Below are positions 12,081 through 23,946 of a stretch of 64,000 bases of DNA, in pieces; position 1 is the first letter of the stretch; each line of letters starts with the position of its first letter. The notes under the pieces were generated by a model, which had not been told where the DNA came from, ran no database searches, and was given only the letters and a program-made list of their open reading frames with translations. Position numbers and translations under genes: made by a program. The stretch covers positions 5,696,503 through 5,760,502 of the forward strand of contig NC_059473.1 in assembly GCF_018139145.2 (NCBI RefSeq), written 5' to 3'. This DNA comes from Gymnogyps californianus (Eukaryota; Chordata; Aves; Accipitriformes; Cathartidae).

Positions 12081-15000
12081 GGTGATTTATTTAAGAACCC
12101 AGTGAGAAATATTCACCCTGTAATAACAGATATGCTAGCAAAATAATTGATTCCAAGAGGTTTTTTTGTCTTGGGGAGAAATCTTAACAACATGTCTTTT
12201 AGTGCAGTTTCAGCTTTAAATACATCCCAGAAACCAGACCTTGGACCCTAAAAGCATGAAGTGCCTTTATTTACAAGGGTCGATTCGTGAGTTTGCAGCT
12301 ATTGTCGTTAGTGCTTAAGCGTCATGTTATAGCTGGAGTCTCCAGTTGGAAGTGTGCCTGGACTGTGGATTTTCCAGTTAAGTAACACATGCTAGGGCCT
12401 TAGCTAGAGGAGTTGGCAGGAATATACGTTCTGCTTCTGTACAGTTTTCAGTTGATTTTCCTTTTACCTTATCCATCCACGGAAGTCACAGGCATGTAAG
12501 TAGGGCAGGTATTGCTATGTCGAGCCTTAACCTTAAAACTCCTTGCGTTATGTAGGGAGCAGAGCAACTCCAAGATCCTAATCTCTCAATTTTGTTAAAT
12601 TTAGATTTATAAAAAGTATTTATTGTTTTAATATAAAGAAGCCAAAAGCTCTGGGCTGTTAACATGAATTAAATGTGCTGTCTGCAAACCCCTCCACAAA
12701 ACACAACTAGTCAGAAAGAAAACCATTCCAGAACAGTGTAGTTCTGCCAAAAACGCCCTCACCTGCTGAAGTCTTTTCTAAAAGCATATATTCAGAGCCA
12801 TAAATACGTTGATATTCTTTTAGATGCATCAAACTTATGCTACATGAATAGAAAAGGACTTTTATAGAAGTTCAAAGGACTTGATCTTGTTCAATCTTGG
12901 AAAAATCTTCTGTTGATCATCAGGAGATTTGCCTGAGGAGGAGCTGCAACGTCAGGTGCAGTGGTAGCGTGGTGTGAGGCAGTAGGCAGGAGTTGTGCAG
13001 TGGCTCTTCCACCTAAGATGAAAGTCTCTGCCCCAGCTGTTCACTGTTTGGGGCACTCTGCTGAAAATAATACACTTTACTTGCTTCAAAAGAAAAACCA
13101 TAATACTGGTCTATGTAGCCTGTGATCCCTTGTCAGTGTGAAATAATGGCACAAGAACATCACCCCCAAAATATGAGATGGCCCTTTCTGGGAAGGTGTT
13201 TAATCATCATAGTCACACACGATTATGACTTTTGATACAAAAAGAGAAGTTTCTTAATAGAAATACTGCTTTTTCATCTGCTGCTTAAAACTTCAATTCA
13301 CTGTACTTTTCCTTGCGACTCTAAAGCTAAAAATTGCCAGGTTATTCTCAGTTATGTGAATAAAAATCAGTCAAGTACCATTACGAAGGCTGCCTACAAT
13401 ATGCTCTGTATTTTCTTTTGAAGCAGGTCCTCCCCCGGCTATTTTCATTTTTTGAATGCGGCCGCACCTCATCAATTCTCCTTTTCCTCCTGTTGTTACC
13501 CAGTTGTGCGAGTGGGATGAGCCGCAATGCGAGAACAATTTTAGCAGAACCAAACCAATTCCAACCAGTGCATTCGAGGTGCTTGTGTCTGTGCAACTCG
13601 CACTGCCAGTTGCAAGAAAACCAAGTTGTTTGGATGAGAAACTTCTACTTTGGAGCTGTGGGTGTGCTTGTGTTGCCCTGAACTTGAGAGACAAGCTCCC
13701 ATTGGTGCGGGATTTCCCATTGTGTCGCAGTGTAGCACGGTGGGATGCAGCTTCTGAAGGAGTCTTGGATGAGCTCCTCAAAACATTTAAAACAAGAAAG
13801 CAGCCATACAGCTTGTCCACAGCTGACTGGCCACAGGAGGCAGCACGCTCTAATGGGAAACTAAATGACCAGGGACCCGTTTCTAGCTCTGCCAAGGATT
13901 GACTTCTCACTTGGTTTATGGCACATTGCTTAAAACCAGACTTGTCTGCGCACAGATTTCTCTAAAAAACATCACGTTCTTGTCATTGTAAAGCTCCTAA
14001 CTCTCACGTAACAAGCTTGTATCCAACTCTGTCTCTCCAGAGCACGGTGCCTTTCCTAGAAAGGTAGAGCACCGGTAGTTGGAGTCCGATGCAAAGGCAG
14101 CAGCGTGGTAAGGAGACTGCACGCTAATGGGTGTGGGACTAAGACACGGAGGTACTTCTTCAGCTTTGCCACGGTTTTTCTCTGTCCTGCTAGGAGATTA
14201 CATTACATACCCATTTCTCATTTCATCCCCTGATTGTCTTGTGTATTTGGGCTGTAAGACTAAGGATTGTGGCTTGGTTTTGTGGAACATATACTGATAC
14301 TCTGACTAACAGGGGGAGTAATTGTTTTTATATACCAAGCTGAGCTTATACCTGATCAAGCACTGGTGACTTTGGACTAGAACTGTAGCTTCAGATGTGG
14401 CTGAAGAGGGGGCAGACTGAAGTCTTATCTGTTGTTAAGGAAATTTTCTGTTTTTCCAGTGCATTACTTTTAAAATCTGAGATGATTACTTATCATAACA
14501 CACTGACTCTTTGGTGTGTCCTTCACCTGTTTGCGCTGGTCAGTTTGCTGTGATGAAGGCAGGTAGCAAATCTTTACCTCTGTGTGTTTTTCTGCTTCCC
14601 GACTATTTCTTTGCGCTAAGACATGCATTGTGAAATCTATGCACCAGTTTCTAGACTGCTTAGCCACAGCGTCTGTAAATCCAAGTAAATGAAATTTTCC
14701 TTAATGAAGCAGCAAAGAACTATATGCATAGATGCAGAAGACTTGTTTTGCTTTCATTATTAAAAGGGTACTTAGCATGAAAATTCCTTCTCATTTTTTT
14801 TCCTAATAGCCCAGTGCTTCATATAAACTGCAGACTATTTTCCCTGTACTAGAAGATGTTGCTGTTCTTATGTCTCCAGGGATGCATTGAAAGACTGAGC
14901 ATTATTAAGACAGCAAAAACTTTTCAGTTGTGGCTTACTCTTCTATAGGAATGCTTGCTATAAGGGCCTTTCAGTAGGGATGTCATGTAACTTGGCACTT

Positions 15001-17900
15001 CAAGAGCAACCTGCAAGCAAAGAAACCTTGCAAGGTATTTGGAGCTCATTCCCAGGGCAGTGGAGTCAAATCATAAATACTAGTTCTTGCCTTGCAGATG
15101 CTGAGGTCCTCCAACTCTTGTTGAGTTAAGAACAGTTAATGACCACCCGATAAAGCTTAGCTTAGGTTCAAATTTGCAGATAATTCATTTTGGGTGGTAA
15201 GAAGTCATTCTGTTCAAGTGATTTTTGAAAAATTTCCATTCCCTGTGATACCAAACCCCTTGAAATTGGTTGTTTGGAGATGGTCATCCACCATCCAGTT
15301 ACAGTTGATTGTAGTTATGGTCACTTCATCAGGTGCTTTAACCAAGAGTGCTGGGAGAGCCAGCCAGGGAGCCAGGTATAACGGGGTCCCAAGTGCATCA
15401 CTCTCCTCCTTGTCTAACGAACCGTATTTATTTACTTGCAGAACGCAGAACAGGAGGGGCTGAGGAAGCAAGCCAGGGAGCTTCTCCGGAGAGGGCTGGC
15501 TGGGCAGGTGGGATGGTGGAGGTCAAAGCTGTACTCTGAATCGGATGAAGCACTAACCTTAACCATTCACTTGACTGAATTGGGGCTAAATGCCATGAGC
15601 TGTAAAGAGGGCAAGTATCTGCCTGGACTGTTTGGTCAGAAATGCTAGTCCAGATCTAAAGCACTCGTGTGGTCAAAGCAATGTTTAAAACCATCCCTTC
15701 TTGTTGGCCAAGCTGCTGCGCTGTGTAAGAGGAGCACATCTATGTTTCTTCCTCCCGTCTCCATTGCTCCCTGCCTCGGGGGATGCCTCTTAGCGCCGTA
15801 GGTAACAGAAGAAATGGCAGAGCGCCTCCACCAACTCTGTGGGGAGATGTAGCGCTGATGATGACAAACAGCTCCCCACTTACGACTCCCAAGAGAAAAA
15901 GGTCCAGGAGTTGAAATTCCCCCGTGTGTATGGTAAAACATGCCCAGACTCATGCTCTGAATGGGCCTGAAGTGGATGGGGCTGCGGTGATTTTCTGCCA
16001 GCATTTATTGGCCAGAAAGGAAGAGCTTGAAAATAAGTGATTTTGAGTGAAGTAGTGGAGGCAGCAGAGTGTTTTCTGTCTCTCTCGCCCTCAGGAACAG
16101 CTGTGTGTCTCGCCCTTTTTTTCATTTTGGGTGCCAGGGTGGTGGATTTGTTTTGGGTTTTGGATTTTGTAATAGATGTTTAGAAGGCAGAGAATTCAGG
16201 AGCCACTTTAACCAAGTTTAAACACACAAAATTTTAATAACCCTTTGGGAAGCCAATGGCTAATCTAGAAATATGCAGTTTAACCTGAGCATTTGTTCCA
16301 TTATCTGAATGCTTTGCAATGCTTCTTCATACGTCTGTGAGGAGAGCATCACCTTCAAGGAGCTAGAAGAGGTCTGGTTGCTTCAGGCAGGTTGGTGAGT
16401 TCTAGCATTAATGTAATCATTTTCAATGGCTTGTTGAAAAGAGTAGGTGGGAAGGTAATAAAATATTTTGAACTTGTGAAGAACAACTGTATGCAGAAAA
16501 AGACTTTGCTATTGTCAGGGAGAGTTTTACCGTTGACTTCAGGGTATACGTGCTACTGTGCTGCTCGCTTATTGACACAGCCAATGATTTTGATGCCTGA
16601 TAATTGAATTGTGTGCTGCCAGGAGGAAGCATGGAGACAGTTTCTTCGGGGACTGGCGCTCTCCAGTGGGATGCAGCTTATGAATTATATAACGGGGCTT
16701 TCAGGGAAACACAGCGCTACCTTAGCTCAGCTCCAATTAATGTCATTGACAGCCTTGCTATTTCTTCTTGTAGCTGTCAATGCAGGTTTCTGTTAAATCA
16801 ACCTCACCAGTCCTCCACAGGTTTCCTTTGGGATGAGGAGACAAATCGCTGTGTTTCATTCAATTTATTCTTAATGATAATGGGGAAAAATAGATATGTT
16901 TTTAACAGGGGGATTATATATGACATCCCCCAGCTGTGAAAGCACTCTTTCTAAATTAGCGCTAAATGTTCACTCTCACTGCGGAGAATTTCAGTCCTGG
17001 AGTTAATCTGAGTGTGGCTGATACACTGTCACAATCTCTGAAACCTGAATGAGGTGTATTCTATAAACGGTTGTAAATTGCTGAGTTTGCATACGTATTT
17101 ACTCTGAATCTACAGGGCCAGATACTTCTTTAGCATAACTTGTAATTGTTCCCAATCAGATTCAAACGTTGATCTTAGTGTTTTCTTTCTAACATGTTGT
17201 AAGGAAATCAGTCACTCGTGGTTTTATTTTAAATAACATTTTTAAAATGCAGAATAAAAATAAAAGTAACCTGGAACTGCTTAAATTTTTTGCTTCAAGA
17301 AATATTCAATGCTTTCATGTTCAGAAAGTGATAAAATGGAGTCTTTCTATGTTAAAGGAAACTTCATTATGATTAACTATTCCCAATACAAGATGTTATT
17401 TAAGTCTCCGTTTGAAGTTTGTTTCAGCAAAATGGCCTTTTCCCTTTGAAAACTTTCACCAAATGTTGCCATCCAGTAGCACTAAATGGTGCTTGTTTAC
17501 AAAACTGGCTTAGTTTTTCAAAGTGTATTTTGCTAGCACTGTATCGGACAGACTTTGAAGGCAGAGTGTTGTGTCTTCTATTAGATTGACTGGTAACATT
17601 TAGAAGAGTTAGATAAGCTTTCAGGCACACAGTTTTGTCTTCAGATTAGAAACTAGAAGCAACAGATTTCAAAGCTAAGTGGAAAATGAGTTTTCAGGGT
17701 TTAATTAGTTGTGCATCAGTTAGACCGTATCCCTAAATGGCAATGGCTACAGCAACATGACCGTGAGAACTGTGCTCCACAGTTGCCAGCAGCATGCAGC
17801 GACGCTTCATACAATGGGAAAAAAGAACACCTGACCAGAAGGGATGTAGAAATGGAGGTTGAACAAACGTAGGTCAGAGCAATACATGACTACTCAGCCA

Positions 17901-17925
17901 CAGTGAGTACTCAGTGAGTACTCAG
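17901..17925. repeat. 11-bp tandem duplication
   Basis: The unit cagtgagtact occurs twice back to back (17901-17911 and 17912-17922), followed by a partial cag. It is a minimal tandem repeat, probably a replication-slippage product. Confidence 0.85.
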
Positions 17926-18311
17926 AGCAGAGAATTATTTTTGTTAGGCATATAAGTAAAGTAATTAGATATCTGGACCAACTAACCTGTGCAGCTGTTG
18001 TAATGCACACCCACTTTTGCTGTGTCTCCTTGACATAGTTTTTGTGAAATTCTGTAGGACACATGATCCCACTCTCAGCCCGCAGTGCTGCCGATGGCTC
18101 TTTGGCAGAGCTCTCCAGCGGGATCGATAAGGAATTCTGCTTTGTAGCTGGGTTTACGTCATGAGCAAGTTCCCAAGACACTGTGATTCACTTGGCATCA
18201 TTTTGGGCAGTTTAAAATAGGAGTGAGCCAGATCCTCAGCTGGTATAAATTGGTGTTACTATATTAAATTCAGACGGGCCTAATTATAAGTGCTCAAGCA
18301 TTCACTGAGGG

Positions 18312-18373
18312 TTGCACAATCTATTGCTTTTGTGAGTGTGTGCTCACCCATAAAAGTGAGATTGCACAATCTA
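18312..18373. repeat. Direct repeat of a 12-mer containing a C/EBP-like site
   Basis: The 12-mer ttgcacaatcta occurs at 18312-18323 and again at 18362-18373, exactly 50 bp apart. Between them lies a short gtgag...ctcac inverted repeat. TTGCACAAT resembles a C/EBP half-palindrome; binding is inference only. Confidence 0.7.
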
Positions 18374-18580
18374 GCCCTATATGAATGCATCTCTGTCTCA
18401 ACTGCTAATTGAAAACAAACATGGTAGGATTAATAATTCACTTTTCCGGAATTTCTGTATTATAAATTACTAGAGTGATCTAGCACTTGCATTAAGAGAT
18501 GTTACTCTATTGCAAGCTTAGTAAGTCCCAACAGCAATGACTGAACGTCTCTAAACAGGGAAAAGTTGGACTTGCAGAGT

Positions 18581-18600
18581 TGTTTGTTGTTGTTGTTTTT
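18581..18600. repeat. T/G-rich simple repeat
   Basis: A short (TTG)n stretch running into a T run. Confidence 0.8.
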
Positions 18601-19251
18601 CTTTTTCCAGTTGGTATGGCTTTCATGCCTCGTGCAGCACAGAGTGCAGTTTCCAAGCCTGCACAGAGGAAGTCAGTAACAAAATTCCTGTTGACTTAAG
18701 CAGAGAAGGGCTTGGGCTGTTTTGCTGCACAGGAAATGGGGCATTTTTCTGTCCAGTTCTTAAGTGTATTTTCCCTTTACAAAAGTCTGCCCATATTTTG
18801 CAATAGGGAAATAGGAAATTGTCTTTTCTCTCATTTGGGAGGAAGTTGCTCTCTGTCCTCTTAATTAGTTGTTTGAAAGATGAAAGCAAGTGCCCACGGG
18901 TCAGGGAATTCCAGGAGGTTTGGTATTTTTGAACCAACGAACTTCTAAGAAATGACACATTATGAATTCTCATTTATCCAAGCCCCACTGAATGCTGCCT
19001 GCAGAGGCACTTATGTGGATGCATATCCTGCTCTCATCTACTTAATTTAGAGCATAGGCTACAGCACCTATCGGGTTATTGGTTCTGCAGACCTGAACAT
19101 ACATATCAAATGTACTTACAGAAGCTGGACCATTCCTTTCTGATACCTGATGGTGGCGGAGACTTTGGACTTTATTTTCCTGTGGCTTTTGTAATTACCA
19201 CCTAGGAGAGAATCCCCCCAAATTAAATGGTCTTCTCAAATAGGGATATAG

Positions 19252-19256
19252 AGGAT
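19252..19256. repeat. Target-site duplication, left copy
   Basis: AGGAT immediately before the LTR is repeated exactly at 19858-19862 on the other side. A 5-bp duplication fits retroviral integration of the ERVL or some ERV1 types; beta/ERVK elements usually give 6 bp. Confidence 0.85.
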
Positions 19257-19857
19257 TGTCGTGGTTTAACCCCAGCCAGCAACTAAGCCCCACGCAGCTG
19301 CTTGCTCACTCCCCCCACCCACTGGGATGGGGGAGAGAATCAGAAAAAAAAAACCTTGTGGGTTGAGGTAAAGACAGTTTAACAGGACAGAAAGGAAGGA
19401 AAAATAATGACAATAATAATACAATGGTAATACTAAAAGAATTAGACTATACAAAACAAGTGATGCACAATGCAGTTGCTCACCACTCACCAAGTTAGTT
19501 GCCGATGTTAGTTCCCAGTTAGTAGATGCCCAGTTAGTTCCTGAGCTGCAATCCGCCCCTCCGGCCAACTCCCCCCAGTTTATATACTGGGCATGATGTC
19601 ATATGGTATGGAATATTCCTGTGGCCAGTTTGGGTCAGCTGTCCTGGCTGTGTCCCTCCCAGCTTCTTGTGCCCCTCCAGCCTTCTTGCTGGCTGGGCAT
19701 GAGAAGCTGAAAAATTCTTGACTTAGTATAAACACTAATTAGCAACAACTAAAAACATCAGTGTGTTATCAACATTATTCTCATACTAAATCCAAACCAT
19801 AACAGTATACCAGCTACTAGGAAGAAAATTAACTCTAGCCTAGCTGAAACCAGGACA
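19257..19857 (-). mobile_element. Solo LTR of an avian endogenous retrovirus (ERVL-like)
   Basis: A 601-bp element with TGT...ACA ends flanked by a perfect AGGAT duplication. I recognise both termini, the one beginning TGTCGTGGTTTAACCCC on the + strand and the TGTCCTGGTTTCAGC end on the - strand, as an LTR family common in bird genomes. The orientation is set by the promoter: on the - strand a TATATAAA box at 19586-19579 precedes a GC-rich leader, and a degenerate poly(A) signal (GTTAAA, 19383-19378) follows about 200 bp later. No internal gag, pol or env sequence is present, so this is a solo LTR left by recombination between two LTRs. It lies antisense to PLCB1. The short open frame inside it is not a gene. 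ERVL rather than ERV1 is inferred from the 5-bp duplication and is the least certain part. Confidence 0.9.
19579..19586 (-). promoter_or_regulatory. LTR TATA box
   Basis: TATATAAA on the - strand (tttatata on +), followed by the ACTGGGGGGAG leader typical of this LTR family. It would have driven antisense transcription relative to PLCB1. Present activity is unknown. Confidence 0.7.
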
Positions 19858-19862
19858 AGGAT
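19858..19862. repeat. Target-site duplication, right copy
   Basis: Exact AGGAT copy matching 19252-19256. It fixes the LTR boundary at 19857. Confidence 0.85.
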
Positions 19863-21168
19863 TACAGGGAGAGGATTCTAAAACCTGCTTTTTATGTCAG
19901 AGAGGTAACAGTGCAGCAAGGCCGTAAGATGGATGTTCAGAGGGTCAACCTTTCCTACAGCCATGCCAGCTGGTCTTGTCAAAGTAGCCCCACAAAACTC
20001 CACTCTTCCCCTGTTCTTCTTAGACTGTCCTTGCTAGGTCTTGGGTCCTCAGGCTACCACATTTTCTGCAAGTGGCTTGGTGGCATGCAAGCGGCTTGAA
20101 AGTAGTAGTCAAAACTCCAAAACAACCCTATACCTCCTCATCCTCCTCTATCCGGGAGGATGCAGACCTGAGCAACATTGTTCAGGTTCCTTGTACTGTC
20201 CTTGGGGCTGCTGGTCATTGCCTTTTCCTTTTTTGTGTCTCTTTCTAGTGTGTGTTATTCCATTTAAAATGGTCTTTTTATGTTTGTGTTATGGGAGGTC
20301 TAGTTGCACTTTTGTAAGTGAATAAATTATTAATTCTGTTTGTTCTTTTTTTTTTTTCCCAAAAGCTAAAATGCCAGACCAATCCAACCAAAAAAACTTC
20401 TGAAATTCACTCTGTGTGTGGCTCAGCATCTTTGTTTAAGATCCATTTTTCTTCAGCATCGTTCATTTCTCTCATGTGTTTGCTGTTAAAGCCTTTATTT
20501 TTAGTGCTTGTCAGTCCTTTCAGTCGCCAAAATCTCATTTTTATGACATGCTCTGCATGTGCCTGTAGTTCCTGTGGAACATTTCACAGTGGGCCGGAGA
20601 CCGCTTTGGGGTACGAGTATTATTTGTTGTGGTAAATATAACCCCTGGCCTCTCACCCCGAAGGCCACGTTCTTGTCCGATAACAGCAAACCTGGGCACG
20701 TCCGCCCTTGCTGAGTGTGTTGTCCGTAAATCTGAAGTGCCGTCGTCTCTGTGCTCCACTCTGCACGTTTGCTCTGCACGGTTTCTGCTGATGGACTTTC
20801 AGCCTGTCTCTGCCCTGCCTTGGCTTCCCTTTGCTTGATGCTCACGGAATATGCTGGCTCTCTGCCCTGGTTTTCTTTTCCATTTCTTGCCTTTTGTGCA
20901 GTGTTATCTGATCTCCTTCTCCCCATAATTATGTTGTGACTCTTCTGCTTCCTGCCTTAGTTCTTGCTCTGAGTGTGATAAACCCGAATGTAGCTCTGCC
21001 ACGTTTCATTATTTTCGCTTCTGCTAGTATCTAAATGGCCGCATGCATTAACTCAAAGATAAGCCCTCCAGTGTGCTATTTTCCTGTTTTATTTAAAGTT
21101 GCACTTGCTGCCATACCTGCACATGTAGCTATTTCATAGTGCTTCTTTGGCTCTTTTCTCTCTGATTT

Positions 21169-21206
21169 TATATATATATGAATATATATATTCCCCCCCC
21201 GCCCCC
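21169..21206. repeat. (TA)n microsatellite abutting a C-run
   Basis: An alternating TA tract at 21169-21191, interrupted by 'tga', is followed at once by eight C, a G and five C. It is simple sequence and probably length-variable. Confidence 0.85.
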
Positions 21207-23829
21207 TGTGTTGAGCAGCAAGTTTGCCTTCCACTGCTGGTATATCCCAGGTGGTAACGTGATGTAATTGGCACTGTCATGTTTCACAGGAACAACTTGA
21301 GAGAGTAACAGTGATTGCCTTCTCCCACCACTTCCTTAAAAGAAAAGGGAGGGGGAACAAATTCTGTTTTAATTGACAAATAATTTGTAGCATCTGCACG
21401 AGCACTAGGAGTATCATGCTGCGCTTTGAGATGCAAATGTGGCATGGACTAGATTTCAGAAGTAGTAAAATACATGGAGACATATTTGCACTACTCCAAC
21501 ATCACTGGGACTCGAGACATAAATTCCACTGAGAGAAGAATGATATGAATGTGGGGGTGTTATCGTAAAACCCAGGGACAGATCTGTGTCTGGTAAAAAT
21601 CAGCATTGCTTTTTCACCATTGCAATCATTTCCCTTTGGTGAGGAGCTGGCCCCATTCAGGACCGGAGACCAGTCACATTGGGAGATGGAGAACTAGTGC
21701 TCACTGTCCTCTGCAATTTTTAGATACTCCTTACGCAGTTGTCTCATTGAATAGTGAGAGATTACCCAGACTTTGGTGCATTAAGGGCTTTTCTGCACTC
21801 AGAGTATTCAGCTTTACCCTAACTGCTGGTGTCAGTTGTGCTCGTGTTGGGCAGGATAAAGATCAATGTAGTTTAGATCTGGAAGCAAGACCAGCTTCAA
21901 ACTGGACCTGAATGTTGGGTTCACAAACCATCAGCTGCTCCTGAGCTGGAACAGGGACAGCTGTAGACAAGCTTTTATGTACAGCAATCAGCTGTCCATG
22001 TGAGAGGCTGCAGCGCTGTTGGAAGAGTGCTTGTGTCCATATGCCTTGTGTATTGGTGTAGTTTGGGTTCTTTCTTAAGGAGGTTTACAAAATATTACCT
22101 TTTACGACCCTGCCTATACTTCTTGCTAATCCCTGCAAGTTTTGATACCCGTGTCCTCTTTCAGGCAAGTAAGAGTAAAAAATAACGATCTCAAAAGTGC
22201 AAGTTTCCCCTAAACAGGCTAGACGCAGAGGGAAAAAAATGCTCATGCAAGTTCAGCAGGTACTATAACAGAAGGCAGTTGGGATTGATATGGGGGACAG
22301 AGGGGAATGTGATGAATGTACGGTCACATGAAAATTTGATGGTAGAGCTTATGTCTTAGTAGACAACAAAGGTCTACAAGAGCTGTGCAGGAATGGGTCC
22401 CTTAAAATGGAAAAGAAATGAGGATACAAAGTAACCCATGGCAAAATAACATGTCCATCAGAAAATATTTTTTTTCTTTTCTCCTTGGAATTAAAAAAAA
22501 AAATGTAATGGCTTTGTCCAGCACAGAGATTTCAAATTCTCCACGCTATATTTGCCATTAGTACTGGAAGGCTGAAATGCATTGAACTGGTGTAGCTCTA
22601 ATTGCAGTGTGGTCACACTCCTGCTGAAGTACTTTTAGACTATATTTAGTATGTAATTGAGCCATGCTAACATGGGCTATTAGTCCAAATGCTAGTGTAA
22701 ATGAGGCGGGCAGTATTAAGATGTGCTTTAAGATTGACAAGTAATGCTAAATCAGGTCAGATGTTCTTGCCGTGTCTCGCAGGACAGTTGGTGTTGCTCC
22801 TGGCAAAGCGTGCGTAATGCCGTGTGGATGTGCATGCTTGCAAGGGAGCTGGCAGCTGGGAATCACACTGCTCCGGTCTCCAGCATCCTTCCTCCTTCCA
22901 AATGCTCCCTGCCCATAAATGTTAACGCATTCAAGAAAGAACCAACGTGGCAACATCCAAAAATGCCCTCTCACAGGATGAGATGGGGGAAAATGATGTT
23001 GGCTGAAGGCTATAATTTGCTGTGTGTTTGGAGAGGTGAATGCTCCGTGCTGATCCTGGAGGGGTGGGTGCATCCCGCTGGGCTGGCACTGGCAGGCGGA
23101 CCCAGGGCACCATGGGCTCAGCTCAGCCCTCATCCTTCCCATGCTGCCAGGCACCAGCAGAGAGGGTGGAGACCCAAGAGGTTATCCATGAAAGGAGATT
23201 CTTCGTGTTACATGTGTGTAGAGGAGGACAGGAATTTGCCTAACAGAAGCTGTCATCACGTGCCAGTTTTGTTCCAAGTATGGCATGTGTTGTATAACCC
23301 ACAACTCGAGAGTGATGTATGAATTATGAAATGCTTTTCAAAAGTACATGGGTTTTATTGAGCAGTAGTCACTAAAATTGTTGGAACCTGTTATCATTGT
23401 AGATATAATACTTCTTGGGCTTTATGTGCATTTTTCAGAATGTTCTGGCAATAATAAAGTAGATTTTCTGTTGCAGAGACAGGGTTTTCTGTTTGTAGCA
23501 TCACCTTTTTCACACTGTGACTAGCATCAAAATACTGCAATTGTATTAAAAAGAGAAAAAAAAAAAAGAGGCACAGCAGCTGGTATTTAGTGATCCAGGA
23601 AATAAGCTTGACTCATATGGCTTCTATATATTCTGTATATCATAAGAGACCTGCACATTTTTAAGGAAACCAAGTTATGCGTCTAAGGTCTTAGTGTTGC
23701 TATTAGAATAGCTTAAATGCAACAGGGCGCTCCTTGAAACTGTTCTCAGTTTGGACAGGCGTCATTGCAAACGGGCAAACCTCTGACAGATGTGGGAGGT
23801 GGGGCACTGTTAACACAACAAGGCTTTTT

Positions 23830-23871
23830 GACTAATGTAATAATTACTTGTGTTGCAATTTTTCCTTCTAG
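23830..23871 (+). promoter_or_regulatory. PLCB1: 3' splice site (branch point, pyrimidine tract, AG) of the PLCB1 exon
   Basis: The sequence runs from a gactaat branch-point-like motif (candidate branch A at 23835, about 37 nt before the exon) through a T-rich tract, tttttccttctag, to the AG at 23870-23871. Spacing and composition are typical of a vertebrate acceptor. The branch-point choice is an inference from the yUnAy consensus. Confidence 0.85.
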
Positions 23872-23940
23872 GAGACTGAGCTGCTAGATATCAGCCTTGT
23901 CAAAGATGCCAGATGCGGAAAACATGCCAGAGCTCCCAAG
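23872..23940 (+). CDS. PLCB1: PLCB1 coding exon (probably exon 3), PH-domain segment
   Basis: This 69-nt exon encodes 23 residues in one open frame, beginning [17 protein letters not shown] and ending APK. It matches the N-terminal PH domain of phospholipase C beta-1, roughly residues 60-82 of the human protein as I recall it. The [11 protein letters not shown] stretch separates it from PLCB2, PLCB3 and PLCB4, which carry an IRDTRTG-type sequence here. PLCB1 is the Gq-activated enzyme that splits PIP2 into IP3 and diacylglycerol at the plasma membrane; the PH domain helps membrane and G-protein docking, and the catalytic X/Y barrel lies further on. The exon is flanked by ..ttccttctag and gtaggaatt and is phase 0 at both ends. 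Only conservative differences from the mammalian protein are seen (Ile for Leu, Lys/Arg swaps). Calling it exon 3 rests on human gene structure, not on this window. Confidence 0.96.
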
Positions 23941-23946
23941 GTAGGA
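23938..23946 (+). promoter_or_regulatory. PLCB1: 5' splice site of the PLCB1 exon
   Basis: The exon ends AAG followed by GTAGGA. The last three exon bases, the GT, the A at +3 and the G at +5 fit the donor consensus. Position +4 is G instead of A and +6 is A instead of T, so it is a usable but not maximal donor. Confidence 0.85.

Larger units (their letters stand above)
12081..19251 (+). other. PLCB1: PLCB1 upstream intron, middle part
   Basis: Intronic sequence between the old LINE fragment and the LTR. It holds an 11-bp tandem duplication at 17901-17925, a repeated 12-mer at 18312-18373 and a (TTG)n-like T/G run at 18581-18600. The segment 13371-13910 is unusually free of stops on both strands but resembles no protein I know. 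I see no RNA gene or exon that I can support. Confidence 0.7.
19863..23871 (+). other. PLCB1: PLCB1 upstream intron, last part before the exon
   Basis: Intronic sequence from the LTR to the exon acceptor. It contains an AT microsatellite followed by a C-run at 21169-21206. Several overlapping open frames, the longest 192 codons at 22744-23322, have low-complexity composition and no recognisable domain. I see no RNA gene. Confidence 0.75.

Noticed and set aside
19266..19568. 100-codon open frame on the - strand
   Set aside because: Lies wholly inside the U5/R part of the solo LTR and is not a viral or host gene.
22744..23322. 192-codon open frame ending about 550 bp before the PLCB1 exon
   Set aside because: Overlaps a 135-codon frame on the opposite strand, Cys/Trp-rich chance-like composition, no known motif and no link to the exon frame. 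Treated as intron.
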